A stretch of 64,000 bases of DNA from Stygiobacter sp. RIFOXYC2_FULL_38_25 (GCA_001803165.1 MHAZ01000014.1:1-64000); one strand, 5' to 3'. Shown: positions 9,523 through 18,887, numbered from the stretch's first letter. Program-made: numbers and translations. The notes: generated by a model from the letters alone, not told the origin.

Positions 9523-10496
9523 CAGGCTGCCTCTACTTCTTTAAATTTTTCTCTCAGCAATTCTTCGTAATGTTCCTTTAAGTAAGCTTGATTTGAATAG
9601 CGTGGGCTTTTCAAATCTTTAATGCGTTTTGTTTCCACAAGATATTTTAACTCCTCGATACCTTCATCAATGGAATGAATTGATCTGAAGCCGAAAACTT
9701 CTTCTGCTTTTTTAGCAGAAACTCTATAGTTACGGGTATCCTGAAAAGGCATATCTGTCGTTTCAATTGATAAATCCGGGAAATGCATTCTAACTTGATA
9801 AGCCAAATCGCTGATGCGGACATTTTGGCGTGCAAGATTGTAAACTCCTTTGTGCTCAGATTCGAGATTCATATGTACAGCGCGTGCAACATCTTTTACA
9901 TGAAGTAGCGGGCGGAATTGATCGCCGCCGAATACACCGATTTGTCCTTCTACATAAGCACGAACAGTTAAAATGTTTACAACAAGGTCCAATCTGATTC
10001 TTGAGTAGAGATCACCAACACCAAAGAGAGTTCCAAGACGGAAAATGATTGCGTTTTTATGTTTTAGAAATTTCTCTGCGTTTAGTTTTGTTTCAGCATA
10101 AAGGGAAAGAGGATTTGTTCCAGATGTTTCACTTAGCTCTAAATTCTGAGCGCCGTAAACCGAACAAGTTGACATGAAAACAATTCTGCCATCGTAATTA
10201 TCCGCAAGCCATGCAACTGAATCTTGATTGATTGCGCGGGTTAATTCCGGATTAAGCTGGCAAGCTCCATCGCCAACAATTGCAGCAAGCCAAACAACAG
10301 CATCAGCCCATTTTAAGTGTGGTTTCAATTTTTCATGATCACGCACATCGCCATGAACAAAATCAACCGGCTTTCTAAAAGAGTCTTCGTACAAGAGAGC
10401 GTCATATACTCTTACATTATAATTTGATTGCTGTATTAAATCTGTAATAGCTCCGCCTACATAACCGGCACCGCCAACTATTAGTACGTTTTTCAT
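9522..10496 (-). CDS. NAD-dependent nucleotide-sugar epimerase/dehydratase (extended SDR)
   Basis: 324 residues from the ATG at 10496. GGAGYVGGAI is the nucleotide-binding glycine motif, MSTCSVYGA and YAETK supply the catalytic Ser/Thr and Tyr-x-x-x-Lys, and LLHVKDVARA is typical of GalE/RmlB-like enzymes. A longer frame starts at 10559, but 10496 forms an ATGA overlap with the upstream stop, has an AAGGA ribosome site and puts the Rossmann motif at the N-terminus, so it is preferred. The enzyme likely makes an activated sugar for flagellin glycosylation; substrate unknown. Confidence 0.85.
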   Translation of the reverse strand: MKNVLIVGGAGYVGGAITDLIQQSNYNVRVYDALLYEDSFRKPVDFVHGDVRDHEKLKPHLKWADAVVWLAAIVGDGACQLNPELTRAINQDSVAWLADNYDGRIVFMSTCSVYGAQNLELSETSGTNPLSLYAETKLNAEKFLKHKNAIIFRLGTLFGVGDLYSRIRLDLVVNILTVRAYVEGQIGVFGGDQFRPLLHVKDVARAVHMNLESEHKGVYNLARQNVRISDLAYQVRMHFPDLSIETTDMPFQDTRNYRVSAKKAEEVFGFRSIHSIDEGIEELKYLVETKRIKDLKSPRYSNQAYLKEHYEELLREKFKEVEAA

Positions 10497-11569
10497 TTCT
10501 GTAGTTCCTTTTTTAAAATGCTCACAATTTTGTCTGATGTCTTGCCGTCTCCAAGCCATTTCAATTGAGCCGGAGATATTGAATAGTTCTTAAAGAATGA
10601 AACTGTTTCCGAAACCATTTTGCTTATTGGTCTGTCTTCTCCAACCATTATGCTGTTTCCTTGTTCAACCGATTCCGGTCTTTCAGTTGCTTTACGTGGA
10701 ACGGCAACCGGAACTCCGAGCAGCGGGCATTCTTCCTGGCTTGTTCCCGAATCGGAAATTATTCCGTAAGCGTTGTATTGAAGATTTAAGTAGTCAAGAA
10801 AACCATAAGGACCAACAAGCGAGATATTCTTTTTGTCTTTAAGAAGTTTATACTTCTCAATCATTTTGGCAGCGCGGTTAAACTTAACAAGCTTTACTTC
10901 CATGTTAAGTTTTAGCCCAACTGTATTGATGTAATCTAATATGTGATTGAACTGCTGATGAGTTTTTAAATTTTCCGTTCTGTGAACATCCGCGACTACA
11001 AAATCTTTTGAGCGCTTGCCGGTTGGCTTATACTGTTTAACTATTTCAACTATTGTATTTCCAACAACGTGTATCTGTTTTGGATTTTTATTTTCCGCGA
11101 TAAGTCTTTCTTTATATAAAGGTGTGTAAACAAAAACGGAATCGGAAACGTAATCGCAAATAACACGGTTAACTTCTTCCGGCATTCTTCTATCGTAAGA
11201 ACGCATTCCTCCTTCTATGTGCCCAATCTTGTATCCTTCTTTGAATAACGGAGCGCTTACAAGTACGGAGTTTGAATCACCAAGAAAGAGAATTATTTCC
11301 GGGTTTATTTTTTTCTTCTTCAACAGATGGATAACTTCTTTTGAGAGATAGGAAAGTTGCTCGTAGTGGTTAGTGCTGTTCTTACCGGTTTCTAATGTAA
11401 AATCCGGTTTGCGGATTTTTAATTCACTAAAAAATATCTTGCTTAACGAATCATCGTAATGCTGACCTGTATGAACCATGATATGATTAAAATTCTGATC
11501 TAATTTTTCAAAAACCTTACTCATGCGAATGAAATCCGGGCGGATTCCGGTAATGGTTACAATCTGCAT
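10493..11569 (-). CDS. wecB: UDP-N-acetylglucosamine 2-epimerase (non-hydrolysing)
   Basis: 358 residues, full length for the family. It opens with IVTITGIRPDFIRMSKVF and has VHTGQHYDD, GHIEGGMRSYDRRMPEEVNR, VVGNTIVE and the C-terminal SDSGTSQEECPLLGVPV, all hallmarks of WecB/NeuC-type epimerases that convert UDP-GlcNAc to UDP-ManNAc in the cytoplasm. Some residues vary from WecB (ITGIRPD for TGTRPE), so the substrate may be a modified hexosamine. It is the first gene of the sugar/glycosyltransferase operon, with a sigma-54-type promoter ending 26 bases upstream and an AAAAAAGGGTG ribosome site. Confidence 0.85.
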   Translation of the reverse strand: MQIVTITGIRPDFIRMSKVFEKLDQNFNHIMVHTGQHYDDSLSKIFFSELKIRKPDFTLETGKNSTNHYEQLSYLSKEVIHLLKKKKINPEIILFLGDSNSVLVSAPLFKEGYKIGHIEGGMRSYDRRMPEEVNRVICDYVSDSVFVYTPLYKERLIAENKNPKQIHVVGNTIVEIVKQYKPTGKRSKDFVVADVHRTENLKTHQQFNHILDYINTVGLKLNMEVKLVKFNRAAKMIEKYKLLKDKKNISLVGPYGFLDYLNLQYNAYGIISDSGTSQEECPLLGVPVAVPRKATERPESVEQGNSIMVGEDRPISKMVSETVSFFKNYSISPAQLKWLGDGKTSDKIVSILKKELQK

Positions 11570-11594
11570 TAATCACCCTTTTTTCGAGTGATTT

Positions 11595-11610
11595 TGCAAC
11601 TATCATACCA
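11595..11610 (-). promoter_or_regulatory. Sigma-54 promoter of sugar/glycosyltransferase operon
   Basis: Minus strand TGGTATGATAGTTGCA: the invariant -24 GG and -12 GC are separated by exactly ten bases, with TTGCA at -12 (consensus TGGCAC-N5-TTGCA). The GC lies 27 bases before the wecB ATG, giving a short leader with the AAAAAAGGG ribosome site. It is paired with an upstream palindrome at 11670-11685. Confidence 0.8.
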
Positions 11611-11669
11611 TGATAACTTCTCTTTATTAGCTGAAATTTCGCTTTTTTTAATACTCTAATAGATGGATA

Positions 11670-11685
11670 AGGCTAATATTAGCCA
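11670..11685. promoter_or_regulatory. Upstream activator palindrome for sigma-54 promoter
   Basis: AGGCTAATATTAGCCA, with a perfect 14-base palindrome GGCTAATATTAGCC at 11671-11684, followed by GTTG. Its centre is 69 bp upstream of the -24 GG of the wecB promoter. It is the best copy of a motif found before all four sigma-54-type promoters in the window. The rest of the 223-base gap between 11570 and 11792 shows no gene and no clear terminator. Confidence 0.7.
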
Positions 11686-11792
11686 GTTGGTCTTGTTCGG
11701 AAATTGTACTTCACAGAACAGGAAACGCCGGAATAATTAGGAGCGGCAAAGGAAGAAAGGGATGAAAAATGTGGGCGCGGTTTAAATACTTT

Positions 11793-13634
11793 TTAGCTTT
11801 GGGCGAAAATCTTGATTAGGTCTGCGGTTGTGTTTTCAATTTTTTGATTTGCAGCAGCCATTTGTTCTTTTTCAGCAGCAGCTCTTTGCCCTTTCATTTC
11901 TTCGGCTCTTTTTTTGTGCAGTTGGATACTGACGTTCATGTTCTCAACCATAATTTTTTCTTTATGCTGAGATGTTTCTTTTATGTCTGCTATTGTATGC
12001 TCTTTTTCAATTCGCAAGTAATTCAGCTTCCTCTGTAACTTGGATTTAACATCAAATCTCTCCATTACAATTACGCCAGCCATAGCTATAGAAATCAGTA
12101 CACCAAGCAAAAAACTAATTGCGCCCCACTTTGAACCGGAAATAAGAACCTGAGCAAAAATAGAGTTGAATTCCGAAGCATTATCAACAACGCGGTTTGA
12201 ATAGCTGCTCATTCCTCCAATAAAAAAAACAATAAACGCAATTACAGTATTATAAGTCATGTTGTTTGCTAAAGAAATACGCGGATTGTAGCGGTCCATA
12301 TTTGGGAGCTGCTCGATTTTTTCCTCGAGTATTTTGGCTTCGGAATCATAGTTGGCTTGCAAGTTCTTTATGGCTTCGCTAAGCATTTCTTTTGATTTGA
12401 CTTTGAAACTCTCTAATTCTTCCAATAAGTGTTTTTCAGCGCTTAAATTGTCTTTGATAACAACATCATACGAAGCGAGACTCTCTTTAACTTCAGCGTA
12501 AAACTTTTCCTTAACTTTTGATACAATACCCTCAACTATCGAATTTAACTTTTTACGGAATTCCGGATACGCTGCCAACAGCAAAGTACTCCTTGATCTT
12601 GAGTAAACCGGAATGATTTTTTCTGTGAAGGCAAATGTTTTAGTTATTTCTTCATCATAGTATTCATCTAATTTTTTCTTTTTAATCTTTTCAAGATTTT
12701 CTTTACACTTCTCCAGTAAATCCCCTTCCAAAGGTCTATGTTCATTTAATATCAACTGGATAGAATCATGTGCCTTCGCAAAATCTTTATCATAAAAGAC
12801 ATTATAGATAAAAGCATTCCTAAAAAAGTAATTAAACATTCCCGCATTGTTGGTCTTTAGAGCAATGCTCAATCTTTGAACATCATATTCAAACACTTCA
12901 CGCAAATGGTAGGTAGCTAAATCTTCATTGTCCAAATTAATTTCTGATAGCGCCGCATAAATCTTTGCCGTGCAACCCTGGCTTTTTATTTCAATAGCAT
13001 CTTTGAAAGCTGCGTTAGCGCTTACATAGTCATTCTCTTTAAGATGAAGAAACCCGGTGTACAATTTCAGAATATATTTTATCTCAGCTTTTGTGTGCTC
13101 GTTAATCCTAAGTGTGTTAATTAAGTCGAATGTTTCTGTAAACATTTCCAAAGCTTTAGTGGGACTGTAATACGTGCTTTGATAAGTAAAGATGATCCCC
13201 TTCAAAATCATTTTGAAGAAATTATGTTTGTTAACATCCCGCTCAATGAAATTGATTGTAGTTGTAGAATAATATTCTCTTTCGCTTTTAAGTTTAGTGG
13301 TAGCCCAGCGGGAATAATTTTCCTTCATCTGCTTATGAAGTTCCGTATATGCAATTCCCTTGAAGTTGAACTTCATAAATTCTTCAATTTGTGTAAGCAA
13401 TGAAGATTCAAAAATCCAGAACAGAGGAGCTTCGTTGTAGGAAATAAAAATTTCTTTTATCTCTGCCGGCAAATCGAGGGAGAAGAATCTAATGCTTTCC
13501 TTTATTAGTGCTATTGGGTCACTGTCATTCCTTGGTGCAATCTGGAAGTGATCTTTGCCAATCTTAATAAACTTGGAAAGAAGCATTTCGCTTCCGATTG
13601 CCGGGTTGCTATATTTTTCTTGAACCAGTGCCAT
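11793..13634 (-). CDS. Unknown TPR / coiled-coil membrane protein at motility operon end
   Basis: 613 residues; family not recognised. About 1-350 is helical, with a TPR-like stretch near 180-300 (KLYTGFLHLKENDYVSANAAF). A coiled coil runs about 360-460, followed by two hydrophobic segments (YNTVIAFIVFFIGGM, about 468-485, and WGAISFLLGVLISIAMAGVI, about 508-530) and a second charged coiled coil to the end. No signal peptide. The topology suggests a membrane hairpin with both large parts in the cytoplasm. It lies nine bases after a histidine kinase gene and ends the run that starts with fliA, so a link to motility signalling is inferred only from position. Confidence 0.7.
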   Translation of the reverse strand: MALVQEKYSNPAIGSEMLLSKFIKIGKDHFQIAPRNDSDPIALIKESIRFFSLDLPAEIKEIFISYNEAPLFWIFESSLLTQIEEFMKFNFKGIAYTELHKQMKENYSRWATTKLKSEREYYSTTTINFIERDVNKHNFFKMILKGIIFTYQSTYYSPTKALEMFTETFDLINTLRINEHTKAEIKYILKLYTGFLHLKENDYVSANAAFKDAIEIKSQGCTAKIYAALSEINLDNEDLATYHLREVFEYDVQRLSIALKTNNAGMFNYFFRNAFIYNVFYDKDFAKAHDSIQLILNEHRPLEGDLLEKCKENLEKIKKKKLDEYYDEEITKTFAFTEKIIPVYSRSRSTLLLAAYPEFRKKLNSIVEGIVSKVKEKFYAEVKESLASYDVVIKDNLSAEKHLLEELESFKVKSKEMLSEAIKNLQANYDSEAKILEEKIEQLPNMDRYNPRISLANNMTYNTVIAFIVFFIGGMSSYSNRVVDNASEFNSIFAQVLISGSKWGAISFLLGVLISIAMAGVIVMERFDVKSKLQRKLNYLRIEKEHTIADIKETSQHKEKIMVENMNVSIQLHKKRAEEMKGQRAAAEKEQMAAANQKIENTTADLIKIFAQS

Positions 13635-13642
13635 AACAATTT

Positions 13643-15493
13643 TTACACAGAAAGTGGAAATGATACGGTGATTTTTGTTCCTTTATTTTTTTCACTCACA
13701 ATGTCAAACTTGCCGCCCATTAGTATAGTCAGCTTGTACGCAATTGTTAGTCCCAAACCGGCACCTTCAAAAGGACGGGTATAACCTTCTATTTCTTGAG
13801 TGAATGGTTTGAGCAGCCTTTCAATTTGGGATGGTTCTATGCCAACGCCGGTATCGGAAATTGTTAACTCAACTACACCGTTATGAGACTTCGTTCCAAT
13901 ATAAACATAGCCTTCATTCGTATATTTAATTGCGTTATCAACCAGCGAGTGAACAATTTTTTCATATTTAACCCAGTCCACTTCTATCACACAGCTTTCT
14001 TCAGTTAAGTCAATTATGAATTCTAATGTGTTCTTATGAGCGTCTTGTAAAAATTTCTCATGGATGTTCCTTACAACATGATTGCAGTTCAAATCAACAT
14101 TATCAAGCTCAACTTCGCCGGATTCAATCTGAGAAACTTCTATGATGTTAGTGAAAAGATTGAGAGCTCTGCCAAGCACTTCTTTCATAGAGGTCATTAA
14201 TTCACGCACCATTTCAAGATCATGGCTTTCAATACTCTCATCAATTATTTCCGAAAAGCCGACTACTGCATTAAAAGGGGTGCGAATTTCGTGCGACATA
14301 TTAGCAAGAAAATCCGATTTCATTTTGTTCAGCTGCATTTCTTTATGGTAAGCTTTTTTGAGCTGCTGGCTATACAAAATTTCTTCGGTGATGTCCTTCA
14401 TTGTTATAATGAAGAGGCTGGAGACTTTCTCCTTTTCCGGGACTGACGTGATTTTACAATTGTATTCCCTCATATCAACATGTTTATAATTGAACTCGGA
14501 ATAAGAATCCCGATGCGCCGTTAATTGATTAATAGAATTATAAATCTCACCCGACAGTTCTTCCGGAATAAAATCCTCTATTTTCATTAGGGATATTTTA
14601 TTTTTATCGAGCCCGAAGATTTTGCAAAAGTTATCATTAGCGTTGTCAAATAACGCAGATGAGCCGACTCGTTCTACAATCAGAAGCAAATCCGAAATAT
14701 TGTCTATTATTAATTTTTGCTTCTTCTCGGAGCGTTCAATAACTCTGGCTTGATTGATATGCTCGGTTAAATTGCTTGCAATCAGAATGTAATTCGGACT
14801 CTGCCGGTCAACCTCAAAAACCGGGTTGAGTATAAACTCCCAATATTCAACCGGATATTTTTTATGAAAACAAACCAGTTTTTTCCAAACTTGTTTATTG
14901 ATTAGAGCTAATAAAAGTTCTTCTGATTCCTTTGGTGTTAAATGGTCGCCGATAATTTCGAGAAGGTCTTTGTTGTAAATGTTTTCTATTTCTTTGGATA
15001 GAACAACTTCGAATGATTTAGACACATACGAAACTTTTCTGAACTCATCTAAAATCATTAACGGCAACTTGCCGTGATCCAATGCATTGTGCAACGAAGT
15101 AATTTTATTTTCGAGCTTATTTCTTTGTTCCAACGACTCAATTGACAAAACGAAATACTGATTCAGCTTAATGAAAACGCGCTCTATTCTTACAAAGTAA
15201 TTTTTTACTAAAGCATCAGAATCGTTGGAAAGAGTAACATCTACAGAAATGTTTTTGTATCTGCTTTCGTGAAATCCTTTTACCAGATAGACAAATTCGG
15301 GATTCGAATTCATTGCAGAGACATCATCGCCTGCGTCCAAATTGAAAGTAGTTTTAAACGATTCGTTGCAATAGACAATCCTCAGATCAAGATCAACAAT
15401 GATCAGAGGACTATTGTTCGGCAGTTCGGTGTAGTTTTGAAAATCTACTTCCGTTTCCGCCGGCTGTATGCGTTGGTTATTAGAGTATGTCAT
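13643..15493 (-). CDS. Soluble PAS-domain sensor histidine kinase
   Basis: 616 residues, no transmembrane segment. Three PAS-like regions (about 25-125, 135-250 and 260-370) precede a complete kinase core: H-box MSHEIRTPFNAVVGFSEI with the phosphoacceptor His near 400, N-box VDNAIKYTNEG near 519, G1 DTGVGIEPSQ and G2 GAGLGLTIAYKL. A coiled coil links the last PAS to the H-box. There is no receiver domain, so phosphate must go to a partner; receiver proteins are encoded upstream at 16193-17237 and 18888-19604. It probably senses a cytoplasmic signal and feeds motility. Confidence 0.9.
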   Translation of the reverse strand: MTYSNNQRIQPAETEVDFQNYTELPNNSPLIIVDLDLRIVYCNESFKTTFNLDAGDDVSAMNSNPEFVYLVKGFHESRYKNISVDVTLSNDSDALVKNYFVRIERVFIKLNQYFVLSIESLEQRNKLENKITSLHNALDHGKLPLMILDEFRKVSYVSKSFEVVLSKEIENIYNKDLLEIIGDHLTPKESEELLLALINKQVWKKLVCFHKKYPVEYWEFILNPVFEVDRQSPNYILIASNLTEHINQARVIERSEKKQKLIIDNISDLLLIVERVGSSALFDNANDNFCKIFGLDKNKISLMKIEDFIPEELSGEIYNSINQLTAHRDSYSEFNYKHVDMREYNCKITSVPEKEKVSSLFIITMKDITEEILYSQQLKKAYHKEMQLNKMKSDFLANMSHEIRTPFNAVVGFSEIIDESIESHDLEMVRELMTSMKEVLGRALNLFTNIIEVSQIESGEVELDNVDLNCNHVVRNIHEKFLQDAHKNTLEFIIDLTEESCVIEVDWVKYEKIVHSLVDNAIKYTNEGYVYIGTKSHNGVVELTISDTGVGIEPSQIERLLKPFTQEIEGYTRPFEGAGLGLTIAYKLTILMGGKFDIVSEKNKGTKITVSFPLSV

Positions 15494-15495
15494 AG

Positions 15496-16146
15496 TTACA
15501 GTTTTGTTATCTGAACTTTACGCAAGAGCAAACTATCGTTTTGATTTTGTGCGCCGGCAGTAAAATTATATTTGATAGAAAGATATTTTTCCAAGAATGC
15601 TACTAAACAAGAATTCAAATAATTGAACTCGACTTGCAGCAACTCGCTTCTCTGATAAAACCTCTTTTTCACTTCTGTTGTTTCCGAATTCAAACTGTAT
15701 GTTAAATTTTCAAGATCAACAAAATCTTGAACCAGCGCTGTCAGTTCCGGCAAAACAATTCTCGAGCCGGGTCTTTCTCTTTGATCTGAAACAGCACTTA
15801 TGATTTGCATAAACGTATCGTACACTTTTGTAAAACTGTCAACTTTCTTTCTCACTTCATATTCCATGCTGTGAGATATTAAAATATCCGGCTGTCCAAC
15901 ATGAGCGGTGAACTCGAAGCCGTCAAAATCGAAAACGATGACATACTTTTCTTTTTCGTTGCTAAGTTTTTTTAACCGCCAGTGAACACTGCTTAAAAAT
16001 GCTGTTGCGGGAGAAAGAGAGATGGAATCGCTAAACGACGATTGCAGTGTTGAAAGAAACTGCGAACTTCGTTGGTAGCGCCCGGACTTAGATGTAGATT
16101 TTTTATAGTCCGAACCCGGGGATATATTTTCAATTCGTTCTAGCAT
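15496..16146 (-). CDS. Unknown 216-residue protein in phosphorelay cluster
   Basis: Not recognised. The N-terminus (1-45) is Ser-rich and basic. Residues 50-100 look like a small beta domain (KYVIVFDFDGFEFTAHVG), followed by long amphipathic helices to the end. There is no signal peptide, membrane segment or obvious catalytic motif. It lies between the REC-DHp protein gene (46-base gap upstream) and the histidine kinase gene (two-base gap downstream), which suggests it works with them. The frame is long, intact and well packed against its neighbours, so it is a real gene. Confidence 0.65.
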   Translation of the reverse strand: MLERIENISPGSDYKKSTSKSGRYQRSSQFLSTLQSSFSDSISLSPATAFLSSVHWRLKKLSNEKEKYVIVFDFDGFEFTAHVGQPDILISHSMEYEVRKKVDSFTKVYDTFMQIISAVSDQRERPGSRIVLPELTALVQDFVDLENLTYSLNSETTEVKKRFYQRSELLQVEFNYLNSCLVAFLEKYLSIKYNFTAGAQNQNDSLLLRKVQITKL

Positions 16147-16192
16147 GCCTAATTCTCCGCCTTATTATCGGAAGAATTGGCAGAAAATTGAA

Positions 16193-16846
16193 TTAGTTGG
16201 TTTTTATCATCTTGTTGCCTTCAAAATAGCTCACTGTTTCCGCATTTTGAAGATGAATAAGTTCGTTTACGAATGTACGAATTCTTGAAATTGAGGCGTT
16301 AATATTGCCCAGGTCTTCACCCAATTTGTTCTTTTCCGTTTCGGTCAGTTCGTTTTCGATATTTTTTAACGAAAGGACAAGGCTGCTTAACGGATTGTTG
16401 ATTTTGTGACCAATAGTGCAAGCCATCTCAATCACAGCTTTCGAGTGTTCAATATTTCGTAATTCAGCTTGGAGGTTAAAAATTCGGATTCCCGATCTTA
16501 TGCGTGCAAGCAATTCTTGGTTTTCTACCGGCTTAACCAAAAAGTCGTCTGCACCAACATCAAGACCCATAATCCTATCTTTTAATGAAGAGCGTGCGGT
16601 AAGAATAATAAAATATGTCAGCTTAAATTTATCATCGCCTTTAAGAATGTTGCACAGTGCCAATCCATCCAAAACCGGCATAGTCCAATCAGCAACAATA
16701 ACTTTGGGAACAAAATTTTTAAGGACTTCCAATGCGTCTTGCCCGTTAACAGCAGTAATTACATCGTAATTATTACGCGAAAGAAGTTTTTCGAGAATGA
16801 ACCGGGTATCTTTCTCGTCTTCTACTATTAGTACTTTATCTTTCAT
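16193..16846 (-). CDS. Receiver domain fused to lone HisKA-like (DHp) domain
   Basis: 217 residues from the ATG at 16846; a TTG nine bases further up is an alternative start. Residues 1-120 are a receiver domain (LIVEDEKDTRF, acceptor Asp in VADWTMPVLDG, LVKPVENQ). After a short helix comes GHKINNPLSSLVLSL, an H-box-like sequence with His near 150, and a second helix (NINASISRIRTFVNELIHL). These two helices resemble a DHp dimerisation domain, but no ATP-binding domain follows. It may act as a phosphotransfer protein or be phosphorylated by the nearby kinase. It overlaps the upstream receiver gene by about eleven bases. Confidence 0.8.
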   Translation of the reverse strand: MKDKVLIVEDEKDTRFILEKLLSRNNYDVITAVNGQDALEVLKNFVPKVIVADWTMPVLDGLALCNILKGDDKFKLTYFIILTARSSLKDRIMGLDVGADDFLVKPVENQELLARIRSGIRIFNLQAELRNIEHSKAVIEMACTIGHKINNPLSSLVLSLKNIENELTETEKNKLGEDLGNINASISRIRTFVNELIHLQNAETVSYFEGNKMIKTN

Positions 16847-17237
16847 TTGGGGCAAACACCAGTTTATTTATTTTGTTAACTAGTTGATTGTAGTCTGTTA
16901 TAGGTTTAATAAGATAATCATCAGCCATGCTTTCCTCAAGAACGTTTTCGCCAAAGCTGTTAACCGGATAAGCGGTAATAAGTAGAATCGGCATTGCCAG
17001 TTGAGGATAATTTGTTTTTATGTAGCGCGAAAACCGAATTCCATCAATTCTCATCCCGTTCAAATATGTATTTCTAAGATTTATATCCATGATTATTAAA
17101 TCAACATTACCGGAGATAATTTCGTTTAATATATCTGTTCCGTCTTCTTTTATAACCACTTCGCTCTTAATTTTCTTAAAGAACAAGCGGTAGAAATCTT
17201 GCAAAAATATATCGTCTTCAACAATTAAAACCCGCAT
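16836..17237 (-). CDS. Single-domain response regulator (CheY-like)
   Basis: 133 residues, receiver domain only. It has the acidic pair VEDD near residue 8, acceptor Asp in LIIMDINLRN, LLITAYP and the lysine in YLIKPITD. No output domain. A longer loop than usual follows the acceptor Asp (RNTYLNGMRIDG). It is encoded between motB and the REC-DHp gene and probably relays phosphate among the proteins of this cluster or acts on the motor. Its partner is not certain. Confidence 0.88.
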   Translation of the reverse strand: MRVLIVEDDIFLQDFYRLFFKKIKSEVVIKEDGTDILNEIISGNVDLIIMDINLRNTYLNGMRIDGIRFSRYIKTNYPQLAMPILLITAYPVNSFGENVLEESMADDYLIKPITDYNQLVNKINKLVFAPNER

Positions 17238-17245
17238 ACCTGTTC

Positions 17246-18025
17246 CTATTTTACTTCCTTAAATTTTACCGTAATACTGATTCTCCTATTTACAAAACTG
17301 AAAGGATCGGCCGCATCTCTTAATCTTGTATCGGCATAGCCTCGTACTTCATCAATTTGTTTTTCATGCAATCCGCCGAAAACCAAAGCTCTCTTTGCTG
17401 AAAGAGCCCGTTCCGAGCTGAGCTCAAAATTTGTAAAACCAACACCGTTATTTTTGAATTGATGAGCGTCAGTATGTCCTTCAACTACAATTTTGTTTGG
17501 CATTTTGGAAACTTCACCGCCGATTTTTTCAATCAATTTTTTCGCATCCCTTTTTAGCTGCGAAGTTCCTATTTCAAAAAAAACATCGTTCTCATTATCC
17601 GTTAATTCAATCTTCAAGCCTTCCTTAACCATTTCCATCTTAACTAGATTCGAAAAGCCGCTTAAGTTGGTATCTTTTTGTAATTCGTCCATTAGTTTTT
17701 CTTGCATCTTTTTAAATTCTTCCTTCTGCATCTCTCTAACTTTTTCTTCTTCGGAAAGTGTTATGCTTGGAATTTGAGAAGGACCGGCGCCTTTTCCATC
17801 AAACAAACTTTTGCTTTTTGTAGAAAACCCAACCGGGTCTTTAAAATAACCGGCTACAGCTTCTTTAACTTCCGGTTTGGCATTCAATATCCAAAGAACA
17901 ATAAACAAAGCCATCATTGCTGTAACAAAATCCGCGTATGCAACTTTCCAAGCACCGCCATGATGACCGCCGTGCCCCTTTTTTACCTTCTTAACAATGA
18001 TTGGGGATTCGCCGGAGCCTTCCAT
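17246..18025 (-). CDS. motB: Flagellar stator protein MotB (proton-type)
   Basis: 259 residues. A basic, Gly/His-rich N-terminus (KKVKKGHGGHHGGAWK) leads to one transmembrane helix with the ion-carrying Asp (VAYADFVTAMMALFIVLWIL). After a linker comes an OmpA/MotB peptidoglycan-binding domain (VVEGHTDAHQF, ELSSERALSAKRAL, GYADTRL, VNRRISI). The YADF-TAMMAFF pattern matches proton-type MotB. It pairs with MotA encoded directly upstream; their codons overlap by one base. It is one of two stator pairs in this operon. Confidence 0.93.
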   Translation of the reverse strand: MEGSGESPIIVKKVKKGHGGHHGGAWKVAYADFVTAMMALFIVLWILNAKPEVKEAVAGYFKDPVGFSTKSKSLFDGKGAGPSQIPSITLSEEEKVREMQKEEFKKMQEKLMDELQKDTNLSGFSNLVKMEMVKEGLKIELTDNENDVFFEIGTSQLKRDAKKLIEKIGGEVSKMPNKIVVEGHTDAHQFKNNGVGFTNFELSSERALSAKRALVFGGLHEKQIDEVRGYADTRLRDAADPFSFVNRRISITVKFKEVK

Positions 18026-18879
18026 TATTTCTTTCCTCTAAGCGAATTTTCAAGTTCCACAAATGTTGGTCTCTGATCTAAAAAGATTGATCTCCTTGCT
18101 ATCTCTGCCGCTACAAATGGCGGATTACCTTTAGCGTAAGCAAGAATATATGACTTAATAATTTGCAAGTCTTGTACACTTTCTTCCATCGAGTGAGCAA
18201 TATTAGCTGCTAACGGATTTACAAAACCGTAAGCCAAAAGAACACCCAAAAAAGTACCAACCAAAGCCGCCGCAACGTGATGACCCACAGCTTCAGCTCC
18301 GGCATTAATAGAACTCATCGTTACAATAATTCCCAGTACAGCGGCAACAATACCTAATCCGGGGAGCGAATCTCCAACTCTTGCAAGTCCTTCAAATACC
18401 GGCTTGTTTTCTTTTTCATAAGTTTCAATTTCAGCGTCCATCAATCCATCAAGTTCATGAGGCGGAACGGAGCCGGCGAGCATAACTTTCATTGTATCGC
18501 AGAAAAAGCTTTTGCGGTAATCATCATGAATAAATTTTTCGGCTTTCTTTAGAATATCACTTTTCTCCGGAGCTTCGATATGTTTTTCTATTGCGAGCAA
18601 ACCCTCGCGCTGTGCTATGAGAAATAAATCGCTAAATGCTTTTAGCATTTGCATGTAATCTTGTTTCGTGTTGCCGTGGCTTCCAAATGATTTTGTAATG
18701 GCACCCATTATTTTTTTAATCAACGAAAGAGGAGAAGCAATTAATAAGCTTCCTATAGCAGCACCGCCAATTGTAATAAACTCGGAAATCTGAATTAGCA
18801 AAACAAGGTTTCCGCCGGCTATGGTGAACCCGGCAACTACAGACGCTAACACAACTACAATTCCAATTATTACAAACAT
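18025..18879 (-). CDS. motA: Flagellar stator protein MotA (proton-type)
   Basis: 284 residues with four membrane helices: an N-terminal pair (MFVIIGIVVVLASVVAGFT; ITIGGAAIGSLLIASP) and a C-terminal pair (VGDSLPGLGIVAAVLGIIVTM; VAAALVGTFLGVLLAYGFV). The large cytoplasmic loop between them contacts FliG. The opening, with TIAGGNLVLL-QISEFITIGGAAIGS, is very like enterobacterial MotA. It forms the stator ion channel with the adjacent MotB. Gene order is REC-Hpt, motA, motB. Confidence 0.93.
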   Translation of the reverse strand: MFVIIGIVVVLASVVAGFTIAGGNLVLLIQISEFITIGGAAIGSLLIASPLSLIKKIMGAITKSFGSHGNTKQDYMQMLKAFSDLFLIAQREGLLAIEKHIEAPEKSDILKKAEKFIHDDYRKSFFCDTMKVMLAGSVPPHELDGLMDAEIETYEKENKPVFEGLARVGDSLPGLGIVAAVLGIIVTMSSINAGAEAVGHHVAAALVGTFLGVLLAYGFVNPLAANIAHSMEESVQDLQIIKSYILAYAKGNPPFVAAEIARRSIFLDQRPTFVELENSLRGKK

Positions 18880-18887
18880 TTGATTCC

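Noticed and set aside
10497-10559. Longer N-terminus for the sugar epimerase
   Set aside because: The extra 21 residues overlap wecB, precede the Rossmann motif and lack a ribosome site; the ATG at 10496 forms an ATGA overlap with AAGGA upstream.
11700-11792. Terminator after the 613-residue protein gene
   Set aside because: Only weak GTTC/GAAC pairing and no T-run in the right direction; not supported.
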